Shown here: piece by piece, positions 45,858-56,782 of the stretch | Numbering within the stretch: position 1 is the stretch's first letter | Layout: every line of letters begins with the position of its first letter | NCBI GenBank assembly: GCA_021399445.1 | Contig: JAJTUQ010000003.1 | Location: 6,572,001-6,636,000 of the forward strand | Reading direction: 5' to 3' | DNA from: Xylogone sp. PMI_703 | Taxonomy: Eukaryota > Ascomycota > Leotiomycetes | DNA: 64,000 bases | Translations under genes and position numbers: made by a program | Notes under the pieces: model-generated | The model's input: the letters and a program-made list of their open reading frames with translations, nothing else | Database searches by the model: none | Told to the model about the DNA's origin: nothing

Positions 45858-46900
45858 ATGGTCGGGCTTCTTTTAGACGACGAGACTTCGTTCAAATACG
45901 TCAAAATCCAAAAGCTACACCCCACCCTTGGGGCCGAGGTTCAAGGTGTAGACTTCTCCGCTCCTTTGACGGACAAGGTGTTCGGTGAGATCCATGATGC
46001 AATTACCAAAGTGAGAACCAGATGATAGTTCTTTGAACATAGCTGACTTGCATTGTAGTTCGGATTTCTTGTCTTCCGAAAGACAGGGCTTGATGATAAA
46101 GGACATGTCGAATTTGCCGCACGATTCGGAGAGCTAGATGACGTTACGCCATATAATGCCCTCGGGAGGATCAATAGACTGAAGTATGACCAACTGTTTG
46201 ACGTGAGTAATGTAGAAGTTGGTGGAGGTCTCGTTGATCCTAATGGGCCAAGAGCTCAGGGCAATAAGGTAGGTCCAAGTTCCAATCCAGCAATATCAAA
46301 CTCTGAATATATTTCAGGGAAATGGTCTGTTCCATACTGATTCAAGTTTCAATCCTCGTCGAGCTGGATATTCTCTACTTCTAGCCCACGAGCTACCACC
46401 TCCCGGCACGGGCGGGAACACGGCCTTTGCTGATACTCGTACCGCATATGATGATCCTTTTGAAGAACAATTATATAGCTAATCACTCCCTATATCACTC
46501 CCGCAAACTTGCTGCACCGGAATTCTTTGCCCATGTCAATCCTCTCGACTACCCGATGGGCCGACACCGTCTTGTTCAGCGACACGAAGCATCTGGACGA
46601 ATGAACTTGTATATCGCCTCACACGCTCATCATATTGAGGACATGGATCCAGAAGATTCAAAAGCGTTGCTTGATAGACTCTATAGTCATGCTAAACAGC
46701 CTAAATACGTTGTTGAAGTCGAATGGCTGAATGTCGGAGATCTTGTTGTGTGGGATAATACTTGCACAATGCATAGAGCAGTTGGTGGGACATTCGAAGG
46801 AAAATATAAAAGAGATATGAGGAGGGCTACTGTTCATGATGGCAGTTCGCAGGCTTGGGGCTTGAACGAGCACACTGATACACGCATGGGATTGCCATAG
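45858..46900 (+). pseudogene. TauD/TfdA-type Fe(II)/2-oxoglutarate dioxygenase, broken by a deletion
   Basis: From the ATG at 45858, introns 46011-46058 and 46269-46317 splice in frame. LHPTLGAEVQGVDFSAPL, FGFLVFRKTGLDDKGHVEFA and GLFHTDSSFNPRRAGYSLL give the HxD iron motif, then TAFADTRTAYDD. The frame then ends at TAA (46480-46482). The family sequence resumes in another frame (KNNYIANHSLYHSRKLAAPEFF) and continues to the distal His (CTMHRAVGG) and the RRATVHD arginine region at 46900. About 6-8 residues normally found between AYDDLP and the Lys-Asn-Tyr region are missing, so an out-of-frame deletion near 46450-46465 best explains the break. Intact homologs are typically annotated as 2,4-D dioxygenase-like; fungal substrates are mostly unknown. 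Confidence 0.75.
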
Positions 46901-47165
46901 AATCATCCCTTGAGCAATAGCATTGGAAAATCTATTCGATAACAAATTGTGATTAACAGAGAGAAATCTAAGGCCTAGTATTAACTCAGTACCAATGTAG
47001 TGTCATCTATGTAGTAAAAGTAAAGACACAATATAATAAGACCGGTGCATAACTACAGAAACATATTGTTTTAATTGAAAACTACGCTAAACTAGCTCAC
47101 ATAGATAGAGGTTGGTTTTTGAAGAGGGCCCTTAGTACTATATGAGAAACGCTTATGGGAGCCTC

Positions 47166-48687
47166 CTACAGAGACACGTTTGCTATCTCAAAAGTCTGCA
47201 CTACGTTGGTATCGAAATAAGACCAGAACTTAGTACCACTGATGAAAGTATCGTTATCAGATTCGACATATTGATTGCCACTGCCGATCTGAGTGCTCCA
47301 GCGTTTTACTGCTGCACCGTTCACGCCGCCTTGGCTGAACTTTGAAAGATCAAAGTTGAGATACTGAGCATCTCCCCAGTTCACAGCAACAATAACCAAC
47401 TTCTTTGCCGTTGAATCATAAGCAGCAACTGCATAATCGCTTCCACCGTTTAAGATGCGCATACCGGGACGGATATGTCGTGTGAACTGCGCAAGTACAA
47501 AGTATTTCTGGTTAATCGTGTTCAGGGACAGATTGTCGTTGTTTCCATCAATCAGTCCCCATCCACCTCCATCGATGGCTTGCCAATAAACCCACGCAGT
47601 TGGATGGAGCCATATAAAGTCTAAGAGCAGATTGCTGATGAGTTGCTGACCTGTCGCATCACTCTCGCCATATTCACTGTTCCAAAGCTTCTTGCCTGCT
47701 CCATGGACAAGGCTGTACAAGGTGTCTCGACGACCCCCGCTATATTGATACCCATGGACATTTATCCGTCCGATATCAGCTAGTGCAGCAGAACCGATGG
47801 TATTGAAAGTTGTAACTGCAAGGTCATAGGTGTTCTCATCCGAGGCGGATATTATGGTGCTGCTGAGTCCTCGACTATTTAACTCACTTCGCAAGTAAGG
47901 TACTACTTTGGCCTGGGTACTCACGCCAAAGTGACAGCCTTCCTGGGTCCCAGTCTGTCCATTCCACCAGTTAGAAACAGGCTCATTGAACGGCTCCACG
48001 GATGTAAAAGTAAGCCCCCAATTATCCTTGGCGTATTTTGCAATAGTCGCAAGGTATATCGCATGGTTGTCATAGTTTGAAGACGGTAGATTGTCGGAGC
48101 TTCCACCGTTAGAGCCAGATGGATTGGAGTTAGAGCACAGCCACCAAGGTGGAGAGTTAGAAAAGAGCTCAAAGATATTTGCGCCACGAGACTTGGCTTT
48201 TAATAGCATGTTACGCTGATTGGCATCAACATTCCAGTTCCAACTCGAAGATGTAGGGGTAACGCTATTTCCATTCAGCCAGAAGCTATCGACTTCCCGA
48301 GAAGGTTTTATATCCGGTGATAATACCATCGACTTTCCGTTAACCGTACCTGGGCTGCACGCTCCAGCATTATAACGGACGATGTTGAGGCCTAGACCGG
48401 GGATGTTCTTACTGTTAAAAGAAGTGGTACCGAGAGAAAAGAAGATATTTGCAAGGTCGTCACGATTTCCAAAGGCTTTAGCCCACCTATTATTTCAAAA
48501 TAATCAGCCAAATATCGTAATGTTGAGCGAATAGTATATTATACCAGGCCAAGGACACACCCCATCCTTCCCATGTGCCCCAGTTTGAAGTCGGATCAAT
48601 AGTAGTCGTCTCGTCTGCAAGTACAGATTGCAAGTTGCTAATGGCTAATGCCAGTGGCAAAAGGCTGCGTACATACATGATGCGCAA
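47166..48687 (-). CDS. GH30 subfamily 5 endo-beta-1,6-galactanase-like enzyme
   Basis: Two exons; an intron near 48482-48545 joins GWGVSLAW to WAKAFGNRDDLANIFF in frame. The N-terminus (RSLLPLALAISNLQSVLA) is a signal peptide. The (beta/alpha)8 barrel contains SVEPFNEPVSNWW, with the acid/base Glu in NEP, and KLWNSEYGESD, with the nucleophile Glu. A C-terminal beta-sandwich (RPGMRILNGGSDYAVAAYD...) is usual for GH30. The motif NSPPWWLCSN and overall length (~480 residues) fit the fungal 6-galactanase group, which trims arabinogalactan-protein side chains. It would be secreted and act on plant cell-wall glycan. It is a neighbour of the Zn2Cys6 gene at 49441-51683. Confidence 0.9.
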
Positions 48688-49440
48688 TTATTGACACACA
48701 GTCACTAAGCAAAAGAGAAAGTGGGAGGTGACCTCGCGCGCCGAGATCTCAGAAGCGGGAAAGAACTAGAGATCATTGAATGAGTTATTCACGCGTATTT
48801 ATGCACTTCCCCAATACGCAAATATATGACGACAAATACTTTCAAGGGAATATAAGCTTTAGGCTATTCCGTTACGAGCGCATATAAGTTATCCTGAAGG
48901 CCCGCAATTCCACACAACATTGACCCGAGAGAGAAAGCAGCTTTGAAATGTCCTCGGCTCCGAGCTCCCCGAAATAAATTAAATGATCCAGCTCTTGCGT
49001 TTTCATAGCGGCAAGCGGATGGAGAATATTAACTGTGGGGTACAGATGCGGAGTTGAGCAATCGGTTTCCTGTGAAAAAGCCTTCTACATCGGCTTCTGG
49101 GGAAAGATGCTGGGGATGCCAGGGTTCGAACGGGCGAGACGAATGCCCAACCCCTCTGGGTGATTAATAACCCTAATTAAGCCATAGGTTCTAGATGCCC
49201 AGCGGCTTCCGGTGTAAATATTGGAGTTTTTCTTGGATGGTAGATGTGCATGGCTGTTGTTAAAGTGGGTTTTGATTTTACGCATGCCTAATCTGCGAAC
49301 TATTCATTCCGTATATACCATATAATCATATAGAAAAAGGGCCTTTTTTGTTTTCAATAAGCGGTCCATACAAGTGGAACTCCGGTAGTTACTAACCCAG
49401 AGGGCCCTTAAATGTTAAAATGTCTGGTTATCTCCCAGGC
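48688..49440. other. promoter/intergenic space, no gene seen
   Basis: Upstream of the GH30 gene. The stretch 49105-49170 looks tRNA-like at its GGTTCGAA, but the arms do not pair. No other gene is seen. Confidence 0.5.
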
Positions 49441-51683
49441 CTACTGGTAATCCGCGCCATCTTGGTAGGTATCTTGCATGAGAACATTGATTTTGTTGAT
49501 TATCCTTAAACTCTGGTCAATACTAGGCGACCTGGGCTCACCCAAAATGTCGGTCCATCCCTGAATCAGTTGACTAAGTTGCGATCCGACTGATAGAACC
49601 TCTTCTCCAATTAGTTGTCGAAGAGCTGGAATTCTGCGAGCGGCAAACAGTATTAACATTGCCGCTGTCATACTATATGCGCATATCAGTTAGAACTGGA
49701 GAGAGGATTGATTATGTTCCCATGATGCCGCTTGACTTACGATAATGAGCATATCCATGTATCAACAAAAACTGTATGAGCAAAGCCTCGGAGGTTAATG
49801 ATATGTAGTAGACAAGCGTCGAGGCAAGACTTGCAACCATTAAGCAAATCAGATGGTATTGTGACCATATTTGAGTAGCTTGCTAGAGCACGTGTCAAAT
49901 ATGGCCTGTAGATAACGCTGCGGCATGTCAAGTATCTTTGCCTAAGAAATCCGCCATGTTCTGTTGCCGTTCTCTCTGAGTCCACTGAGAAGCTGAACGC
50001 TAAAGGAAGGAATTGCCGCCATTCTTCTAGCTGATGATCCAGTTCTTGGACGACTGAGGGAAATCGTGCGTTATCGAGCGAAACGCCTGTTTCGCGAGCA
50101 TAGAGAACGTGATGCACGCGATTAAGCAGACGACGCATAGAGATGCAGGCTAGAAAGTAGAGAGAAGATTGCTCCTCCTCTTGAACATTTGAATGGGAAT
50201 TATATTGACCTGGTAGAGGAATTGATGACTCGATGTTTGCAATGCCACTCTGCGGAAGAGCAGAGAGTTCGGCGAGATAGTCACTGTAATATGATTAGCT
50301 TAGCTGAAGAATAGTTATACGATCTCACCTTTCTAAAATATAACAAGCCCAGAATATTCTTGTTAAACATTCCTGATCATCCATAGTCTCAACAGATGGG
50401 GTGTATGAAAGTAAAAGCCGGCACTTCGTCGCTGCTGCGTTAATGTATGCCCAGGCTTGAAGAGGTCTTCTCAGGAATGCAAAGTAGAGTCTAGCATCTA
50501 TATTAGCTACTTATTAATGAATGAAGTAGTTTCATTTATTCTTACGCCATGAAGAAAAGGCATTGTGTTGCTGTCGTGCTGATTTCCATATGTACCACGT
50601 GAAGTTTCCTCAGGACCCCATCGATATACATAGCTGCCATGGCCCTTCGCGATGCACGATGCTCAATGTCTTCTTTAGTGAGACTGACCTCTGATGATAG
50701 ACCTGAGGCCACCTGGCTTGCACAACCAAGGGCCATCATTAAAGAAGCAAGGCATGTAGAGGTCCTCTCATCCATTTCTCCAGCAAAGATTGTGGATTGA
50801 GCAGCCTTGATTTTTGCCTGCGACATGGTTGGATACCAAAAATTTACATTATGTTCAAATGACTCAATGATAGCTAGGATGTCAGCATTACTGGTATATG
50901 GATACACGGTCGATGCTCTCGTTTGGATGGAGGGACGTGATTGTTCCAGGTGGAAGATGTCTATGTATGATTCTCGAAGAGAAGGAAATGCCTCAAAATG
51001 TGGCCATTGTAAGATGAATTCAGTTGTTGAAGTATGCATGGATTCAAGAACTGCATTTTGGAGATTTTCGGGCGTACCAACAGAAGACCCTGGAGTCTTC
51101 TGCTGTAGCTGGTATGTGGCGGAAACAGGAACTGAGAATGCATCTTGCGAGGCACCTAGCGAAATTCGGCGGTGTATAAAGTCAGGGGAAGATACCTAGA
51201 CTCCAAAGTAAATAAGGTCATCCTTCATTAGACGTCCTATAATGCGAGAGACAAACAATCGTGGAGTTCATATCATGGAGAAAATGCTCAACGCGTAGAA
51301 CTGCATCAAGGATGAGATCGCTCTTTCCTCTTCTGTGGAGATGTTAGTAAATGCTCACTGATCACTCCGCAACTACCCCATAAAAGAAGAGCTGGATACG
51401 CACGTGCTTGCCTCAGATGCTCCTCCATATGCACAGGTCTGACTTGATACTTCGCAAGAGCGGCAGGGCTGCTGGCCGTCACACCTGATCCAGAGGTCTT
51501 AGTCATTTCAGCGAACCTGACAGTGGGTCTCCGTCATGCACACGTACCTTATTTTCCGAGACCGACAAACGTCGCACTGTTCATAGGGTTAATCTGTTGT
51601 TATCTGCCGTGGGGACCTTCTCCTAGGCGACTTCTTACAGCATGCAAGGCTCGCAGCCTCTTCCGGACAGGTGCAGACTCCAT
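49441..51683 (-). CDS. Zn2Cys6 fungal transcription factor
   Basis: Starting at the ATG at 51683, three small exons give MESAPVRKRLRALHA|CDVCRSRKIR|CDGQQPCRSCEVSSQTCAYG. That is a perfect Cys-x2-Cys-x6-Cys-x5-Cys-x2-Cys-x6-Cys zinc cluster, with both splice points in frame. An exon with GKSDLILDAVLRVEHFLHDM follows, then a Pro/Gln-rich linker. The fungal transcription-factor middle region has HNVNFWYPTMSQAKIKAA, CLASLMMALGCASQ and ELDHQLEEWRQFLPLAF, and the end is at 49441 (MTAAMLILFAARRIPAL). The regulator lies between the GH30 galactanase and the PL20 glucuronan lyase, both secreted polysaccharide-degrading enzymes, so a role in their control is plausible (inference). No disruption is seen. 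Confidence 0.8.
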
Positions 51684-54166
51684 CTGGGGTACTGCCCATC
51701 CAGGCCTCGGACCGGCGCGAGCCGACTGAAATTATCTACACAGGGAGTCGGAGGAGGAATCGGGCTCGTAGCGATTGATATCTTGGATAGGGATGAAGAC
51801 ATATAAGATCATTCAGCACCGAACAGCTGTTCTCGGACTCACCCAGCGCACGGACATCGCGCCCCGCGTTTTTTCTGGCGACTGGAGCGGAAGAGAGCTC
51901 GGGGAAGAGGGAGCCGTAAGGAAGTGAAGATTGATGATCACGAACACAGTGCTTTAGATAATCAGTAATGTAATATATATTGCTGTGTCAAGTCATTTAT
52001 ATCAGATTGTCAATTTGCTACAGCGTTGATTTGACAAACTCAATAGTGTGTACATTCCATCTTTTCAAGACAACGCGTTCTCACTTCCCCGAAGACTCCT
52101 CCTTATCAGTCTCATTCATTACTCGTCGGTCAATTGAAAGTTAATTATTTTCCAAGAAGAAGATGATGAGAAAAGAGCGACAATTTTTTCTTTAAAAAAA
52201 GGTAGAACTGGATCCGTGTCCACTATTTATTTCTTTTCTTTCTGCCCACGATTTCTGTCATGCACCAAATGTTTTAAAATCTTTCAGTTTAGTGATTGAT
52301 GCTAACTATTTTGATCTAATTCTAGATACAATATCTACTCGTGTGAAGCGTCCTCTATGATTCTCTACGGACACTCAAACTCTAAGCAACTCATGATCAA
52401 TCTCCCAACACTCGTTCTATAATATAATGCCGCTCTTAGCCGCGAATAATCGAGCAGAGAGACCAGATAAAGGTTTCAAATGTGTGGTATAGGGCTTTTT
52501 CAATTTGGCTACCATAAGTGCGATATCTTCTTGCAACTGGAATGGAACGTTGGTATTTAGTTGGTGGTGCCCTAAAACAGAACATATTTCTCCGTTTGTA
52601 CACTGCGAGATTTGTAACTAATGCAACTGCAGGGAGACAAGACAGTATGACACGAACTAGCCGCATTCACTGACAAGTCATATTTCGGCCGGAGCTCTAT
52701 GAATGGCGGAGAAATATCTTGAGGTACGAATACGAATAGATTGTGAATGTTCATTGAATATAGTCAAGGATCAGTGATTGTTCCAGTTAAATATTAGTTG
52801 TGCAAACACTTGGAAGGATGATGCGAACGAAGTCACATCTACAGATACGAGGTATGTAGCCAGCTCCTCTTAATAACTAGTAAACCCATGGTTATATTGT
52901 TAATGATACAGCTCCCTCTGTTTATTACTGGTGGATAACTTTTGGTCTTCTCGTCTCAAGGTGACGCCACATCTTCTTTTCTTCTGGAATAGTGTTCGAG
53001 TATTGTGAAGCTCAAAAGCAGATGCGATCTAGCGAAATCAGATATTAAGTCATCTAGCACGGAAAGGCCGGCTTATTTTGGGGCATTAGTAGTAATATCG
53101 TAGGAAGGTGCTAGACAGTAATATAGCACGCAATAATCCGCTGCATTACAGTAAGCCCCCCACTTGCATGACAGAAGGCCCCTCTACCAAGCCACTGCGC
53201 AATCTTGGCCCACAGACGTTTCACCAGAACGTAATCTCTGATAAAGCACCCTAATTACAACTCGGACATTAAACGGCAACTGCATGTTCGGGCTTGCGAT
53301 CCAACCTCCAGGTTGCTGGCGCACAGTATGGATGAAGATCAATTAAGCATGGTCGGCATGGATTATCAGCGAAAGAGTAGACTGATTAGATGGAAAATAA
53401 TTTCTCCAGAGTTAATTAACGTTACTTATTCTCCTCTGCCAAGCAGAACTCCGGAGCGTTTATGAATTTGGACAAACCAGAAAAGGTGTGCAGCATAGTT
53501 TAAGTTCCTGGCGTGACCATCATGCCAAACTAAGTCGGTCTTATAACGGAGGGATTCACCTGGGCTGTTGCAGGTAGATTATATTAAGGCTTCTTGGCAA
53601 ACGGAGTTGCGTTCGGATTGGGAACTCTAAAGGGTCTTGTAACTCCACGCTAAGCCTGCCTGTGCCTAATTTCTAGAAAGATAATTGGAGCTCGCAACTT
53701 CTTTACGATGAAAGGAAAAATTACTGAAAATAGATTAGCTGCATTATCCTGATTCGGGAATAATTCATGCTCGTACGGCGTCTCCGTGCGTCTGTCATGT
53801 TACATGAATATATTGGATTAACCTATCATCAGACTCAATTCAGTCAAGCTTAATGTGCGATCAAGATACGCCATCCGAATTGCCGGCAATCCTCCGGCCA
53901 AGCTCTACAAGTCTCCGTGCTTTATCAATTTAGCTCCTTGGCCTACGGCAGATCCGTCTAGAGACCCCCTGGTCGTCCGATACTGTTTGGAAGCTTTCTC
54001 TACTTTTAGTAAGTGATACTAATCTGTGGACATCAACGTAATGGCTGACCCATGTGATTTACAACTGACTCTATTTCAATCTATTACCAATGTGGTATAC
54101 AATCCATGTAACAATCTGATACGTGATAAAACGTTACTATAGGTGAAAAACGTGAGAGTGAAAAAG
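51684..54166. other. long intergenic stretch, no gene seen
   Basis: 2.5 kb between the divergent Zn2Cys6 regulator and the PL20 gene. Short frames lack domains. No repeat or RNA gene was recognised. Confidence 0.5.
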
Positions 54167-54173
54167 TATATAA
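54167..54173 (+). promoter_or_regulatory. TATA box of the PL20 gene
   Basis: TATATAA lies 59 bp before the ATG at 54232. A CT-rich leader (54180-54215) follows, typical of a highly expressed fungal secreted-protein gene. Confidence 0.6.
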
Positions 54174-54231
54174 CACAGCCCTTCACTTCTTTCAACTGCC
54201 ATCCACATCCGTCACCCACATAGTAATCAAT

Positions 54232-54993
54232 ATGTTTTCCAAAGCCATCTCCACTGCGGCTCTTCTGGCCTTTGGCCTGGTCGCTGAAGCATCTCAGTCA
54301 TTCAGCAACACCGGCACAACAAGTGGGTGGAGCGCTCAGACACTCGAAGACAAGGGCACCATCGAACAAGTTACCAATGTCGTTTACAAAGGCACCACAG
54401 CTCTGAAATTCACCCAGACATACGACGCTAACTGGAGCGGCCGTTTCCACTCCGAGAAAGCCAAGACTGGCGTCTACAAACTCGGTGACCAGGGCTTTTA
54501 CGGATTTGCTTTCCGTCTCCAAGACGACTGGCAGTCCTCGCCGGCTCAGTCATACAACATTGCCCAGTTCATTGCTGACTTCACTGATACCGGATGCGAC
54601 GACTGGATGCCTTCCAGCATGGTGTGGCTTGTCGGAAACCAGCTCTACTCCCGTGTCAAATACGGTAGCATTTGCAGCCAACAGATCCGCACTTTCGCCA
54701 ACGTTGCCACTATCTCTGCAGGAGTGTGGCATACCGTCACTATCCAGGCTAGCTGGAAGTCCGATAACACTGGTTTCTACAAGCTCTGGCTTGATGGCGA
54801 TAAGGTCATCGAGGAGTACAACCTCCCAACTATGATCAATGATGGCCGTCCATTTGATTTCCACGTCGGTATCTACGCCAATGGATGGCATGATGATGGT
54901 GGCATGAAGGGCTCTCAGCCTTTCCGCCAGATCTGGTTTGATCAAATCTCTGTTGGTACCACTTTTGCTGATGCAAACCCTTCTGCATGGTAA
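54232..54993 (+). CDS. PL20-type glucuronan lyase (heparin-lyase-I fold)
   Basis: A single exon of 253 residues. The signal peptide (MFSKAISTAALLAFGLVAEA) is followed by a beta-jelly-roll with GFYGFAFRLQDDW, HTVTIQASWKSDNTGFYKLWLDG, HVGIYANGWHDDGG and RQIWFDQISVG at the end. This pattern and length fit fungal family PL20, whose characterised member from Trichoderma cleaves beta-1,4-glucuronan by beta-elimination. Two Cys in the CDDW...CSQQ region may form a disulfide. The enzyme is likely secreted for growth on glucuronic-acid polymers. It is intact, with codon use like the GH7 gene. Confidence 0.9.
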   Translation: MFSKAISTAALLAFGLVAEASQSFSNTGTTSGWSAQTLEDKGTIEQVTNVVYKGTTALKFTQTYDANWSGRFHSEKAKTGVYKLGDQGFYGFAFRLQDDWQSSPAQSYNIAQFIADFTDTGCDDWMPSSMVWLVGNQLYSRVKYGSICSQQIRTFANVATISAGVWHTVTIQASWKSDNTGFYKLWLDGDKVIEEYNLPTMINDGRPFDFHVGIYANGWHDDGGMKGSQPFRQIWFDQISVGTTFADANPSAW

Positions 54994-55441
54994 AGGGTGA
55001 AACGATGATGAAAGTAACCGGGGGAGATGTATATAGTCGCAGTGGTTGTGAATAACTACGGAGCAACGTACATATTTAAAGTTCTGAAGATATCAATGAA
55101 ATTCCTTTTTGCTCCTTTTTATCTATTTGTTTTGTGTTAGTTGATAAGATGTGATATGGATCGACCAGTGACCTGCTCAGACCTAACATAACGACTTTTG
55201 AAGTGTCTAGCTAACCAATGAGACTTCAAGGTCCTTAAATCCCATATTAAACCATAATCAATAGCTGCTGTTACTATTTTTATACAGGCAACATACAATA
55301 CATGCAATACATGTTCCTGTGCATCTGTTGTAAGGTCTGGGAGATGGATATAGTGAATATAATCAAATTAAAAACTACTTGAACGACCATAGCTTCATAT
55401 ATGCACATTATTCATCTAAGATACAAGGCGCCCCAGCTTCA
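54994..55441. other. intergenic, no gene seen
   Basis: The 3' flank of two convergent genes. Confidence 0.5.
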
Positions 55442-56719
55442 TTATTGTCCAGTATTAGATATAGAAATCGTCACATTCTGGATGACACAGCCAGATTGGA
55501 ACGAGGTATTATCTATCGCGCCTGACAACCACTCCCAGGCTCGCTGGCGACCATTGATATTCTCATCAGCATGGCCTCCAACAGTATTGCGCTGGTAGAG
55601 CAGGTTTCCTCCCACCGCGCAGAACCGTTCCATAACTATATCGCTCGCAGGTGCGGGAGCTACTTCATCGCCTATCGCTTTATATGAGAAGATTGGTATT
55701 TGTGGAACACCATGATACCCCATGAGTCCATCCCGATAATACATGTTCAAAAAGGGCTTTGACTGAAAGAATGCTTCTCCGTTATCGAAGTACTGCAATA
55801 TATCTTGGAATGCGAAAGATGCAAGGCCTTGAAGATAGTTCTGGTGAATTGTGTTCATAAAATATGTTTTGTTAAACGGACCCGTTGGTTTTAAGTGCGC
55901 GACAAGGTAGTCATGGAGGTCCGGATACTGGCTTGCTTCACCTAGCACACCTAACGGTATCAATCCGGCGTAGAGTCCCTTGTTTACTGCATGCATCGTT
56001 GCGAGGATATCGGCTGGTAGACCACCCAATGCGGCACCACGAATCTCAAGCTCTGGCGCGTACTGGACCTGTAGCTCAGTAGCCCACTCACTTGCAAGAG
56101 CTCCTCCAGAGTACCCCCATATCACGGTTCTGACATCCTTCTTATCCTCTTTCAGAAGATTCGAGTTGAGTATCGCACGGATCGAATCCAACGTAGCGTG
56201 ACCGGATTGCACACCAGCGGTAAATGAAGCGAGTGGACCCTCATAGTCAGGAATGTTAACAAACCATCCCTGGTTCAGGGCTAGGGAGATATCTGGAAAT
56301 GTGCTATTGTATATATCCAGAAGAGCAAAGCTAGGGCTAGCATCGACGTCCGGGCTATCATATGCCACTTGATATGAAAGCATCCTTGTAGGGGCGTGCT
56401 TCTGTTTTCCATTTCCGTGACTTCGGGGAACCAACAAAGTAGTCAATGCCCATGATGGTTGGTAGTGACTATCAGTGGTGCGGTAGAGCACGTTGTACAC
56501 CTCAGAGACGTTGAAAATTGGACTCAGGTCTTGAGGCGCCTGCCGGATGCCTAGGACAGTCCCAGGAGCGGTAGACTCATAGAAAGGTGGTGGCTTGTAG
56601 AATGGATCTTGGCTGGGAGGCAATGGTTTCGGTTTGTGAGGAAATGGGTTTGCATCAACAATGCTTGCAAATAGTAAGAGTGTCTGAAATAATTTCAATA
56701 GGGCGGTCATTTTGGACAT
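55442..56719 (-). CDS. secreted LIP-family lipase
   Basis: The open frame extends to 56782, but the TATA sequence at 56769-56776 overlaps those first codons. The start at 56719 (MSKMTALLKLF, or the Met at 56710) is therefore chosen, giving a signal peptide LLKLFQTLLLFASIVDA. The Pro-rich mature N-terminus (FPHKPKPLPPSQDP) precedes a LIP (PF03583) lipase domain: MLSYQVAYDSPDVDASPSF, nucleophile motif VIWGYSGGALAS, acid region AIGDEVAPAPA and histidine GGHADENI. This is the class of secreted lipases first described in Candida. It probably acts on acylglycerols or related esters outside the cell. It is about 420 residues and intact. Confidence 0.9.
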   Translation of the reverse strand: MSKMTALLKLFQTLLLFASIVDANPFPHKPKPLPPSQDPFYKPPPFYESTAPGTVLGIRQAPQDLSPIFNVSEVYNVLYRTTDSHYQPSWALTTLLVPRSHGNGKQKHAPTRMLSYQVAYDSPDVDASPSFALLDIYNSTFPDISLALNQGWFVNIPDYEGPLASFTAGVQSGHATLDSIRAILNSNLLKEDKKDVRTVIWGYSGGALASEWATELQVQYAPELEIRGAALGGLPADILATMHAVNKGLYAGLIPLGVLGEASQYPDLHDYLVAHLKPTGPFNKTYFMNTIHQNYLQGLASFAFQDILQYFDNGEAFFQSKPFLNMYYRDGLMGYHGVPQIPIFSYKAIGDEVAPAPASDIVMERFCAVGGNLLYQRNTVGGHADENINGRQRAWEWLSGAIDNTSFQSGCVIQNVTISISNTGQ

Positions 56720-56768
56720 CAGGAGGATTCCAGTGCAGCTACAGAGACTGAGTTCTGTCATTTGAGAC

Positions 56769-56776
56769 TTTATATA
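56769..56776 (-). promoter_or_regulatory. TATA box of the lipase gene
   Basis: TATATAAA on the minus strand, 50-60 bp before the preferred start codons at 56719/56710. Confidence 0.5.
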
Positions 56777-56782
56777 CACCAC

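Noticed and set aside
49105..49200. tRNA-like GGTTCGAA stretch
   Set aside because: On either strand the five bases on each side of the loop do not pair and no acceptor stem can be formed.
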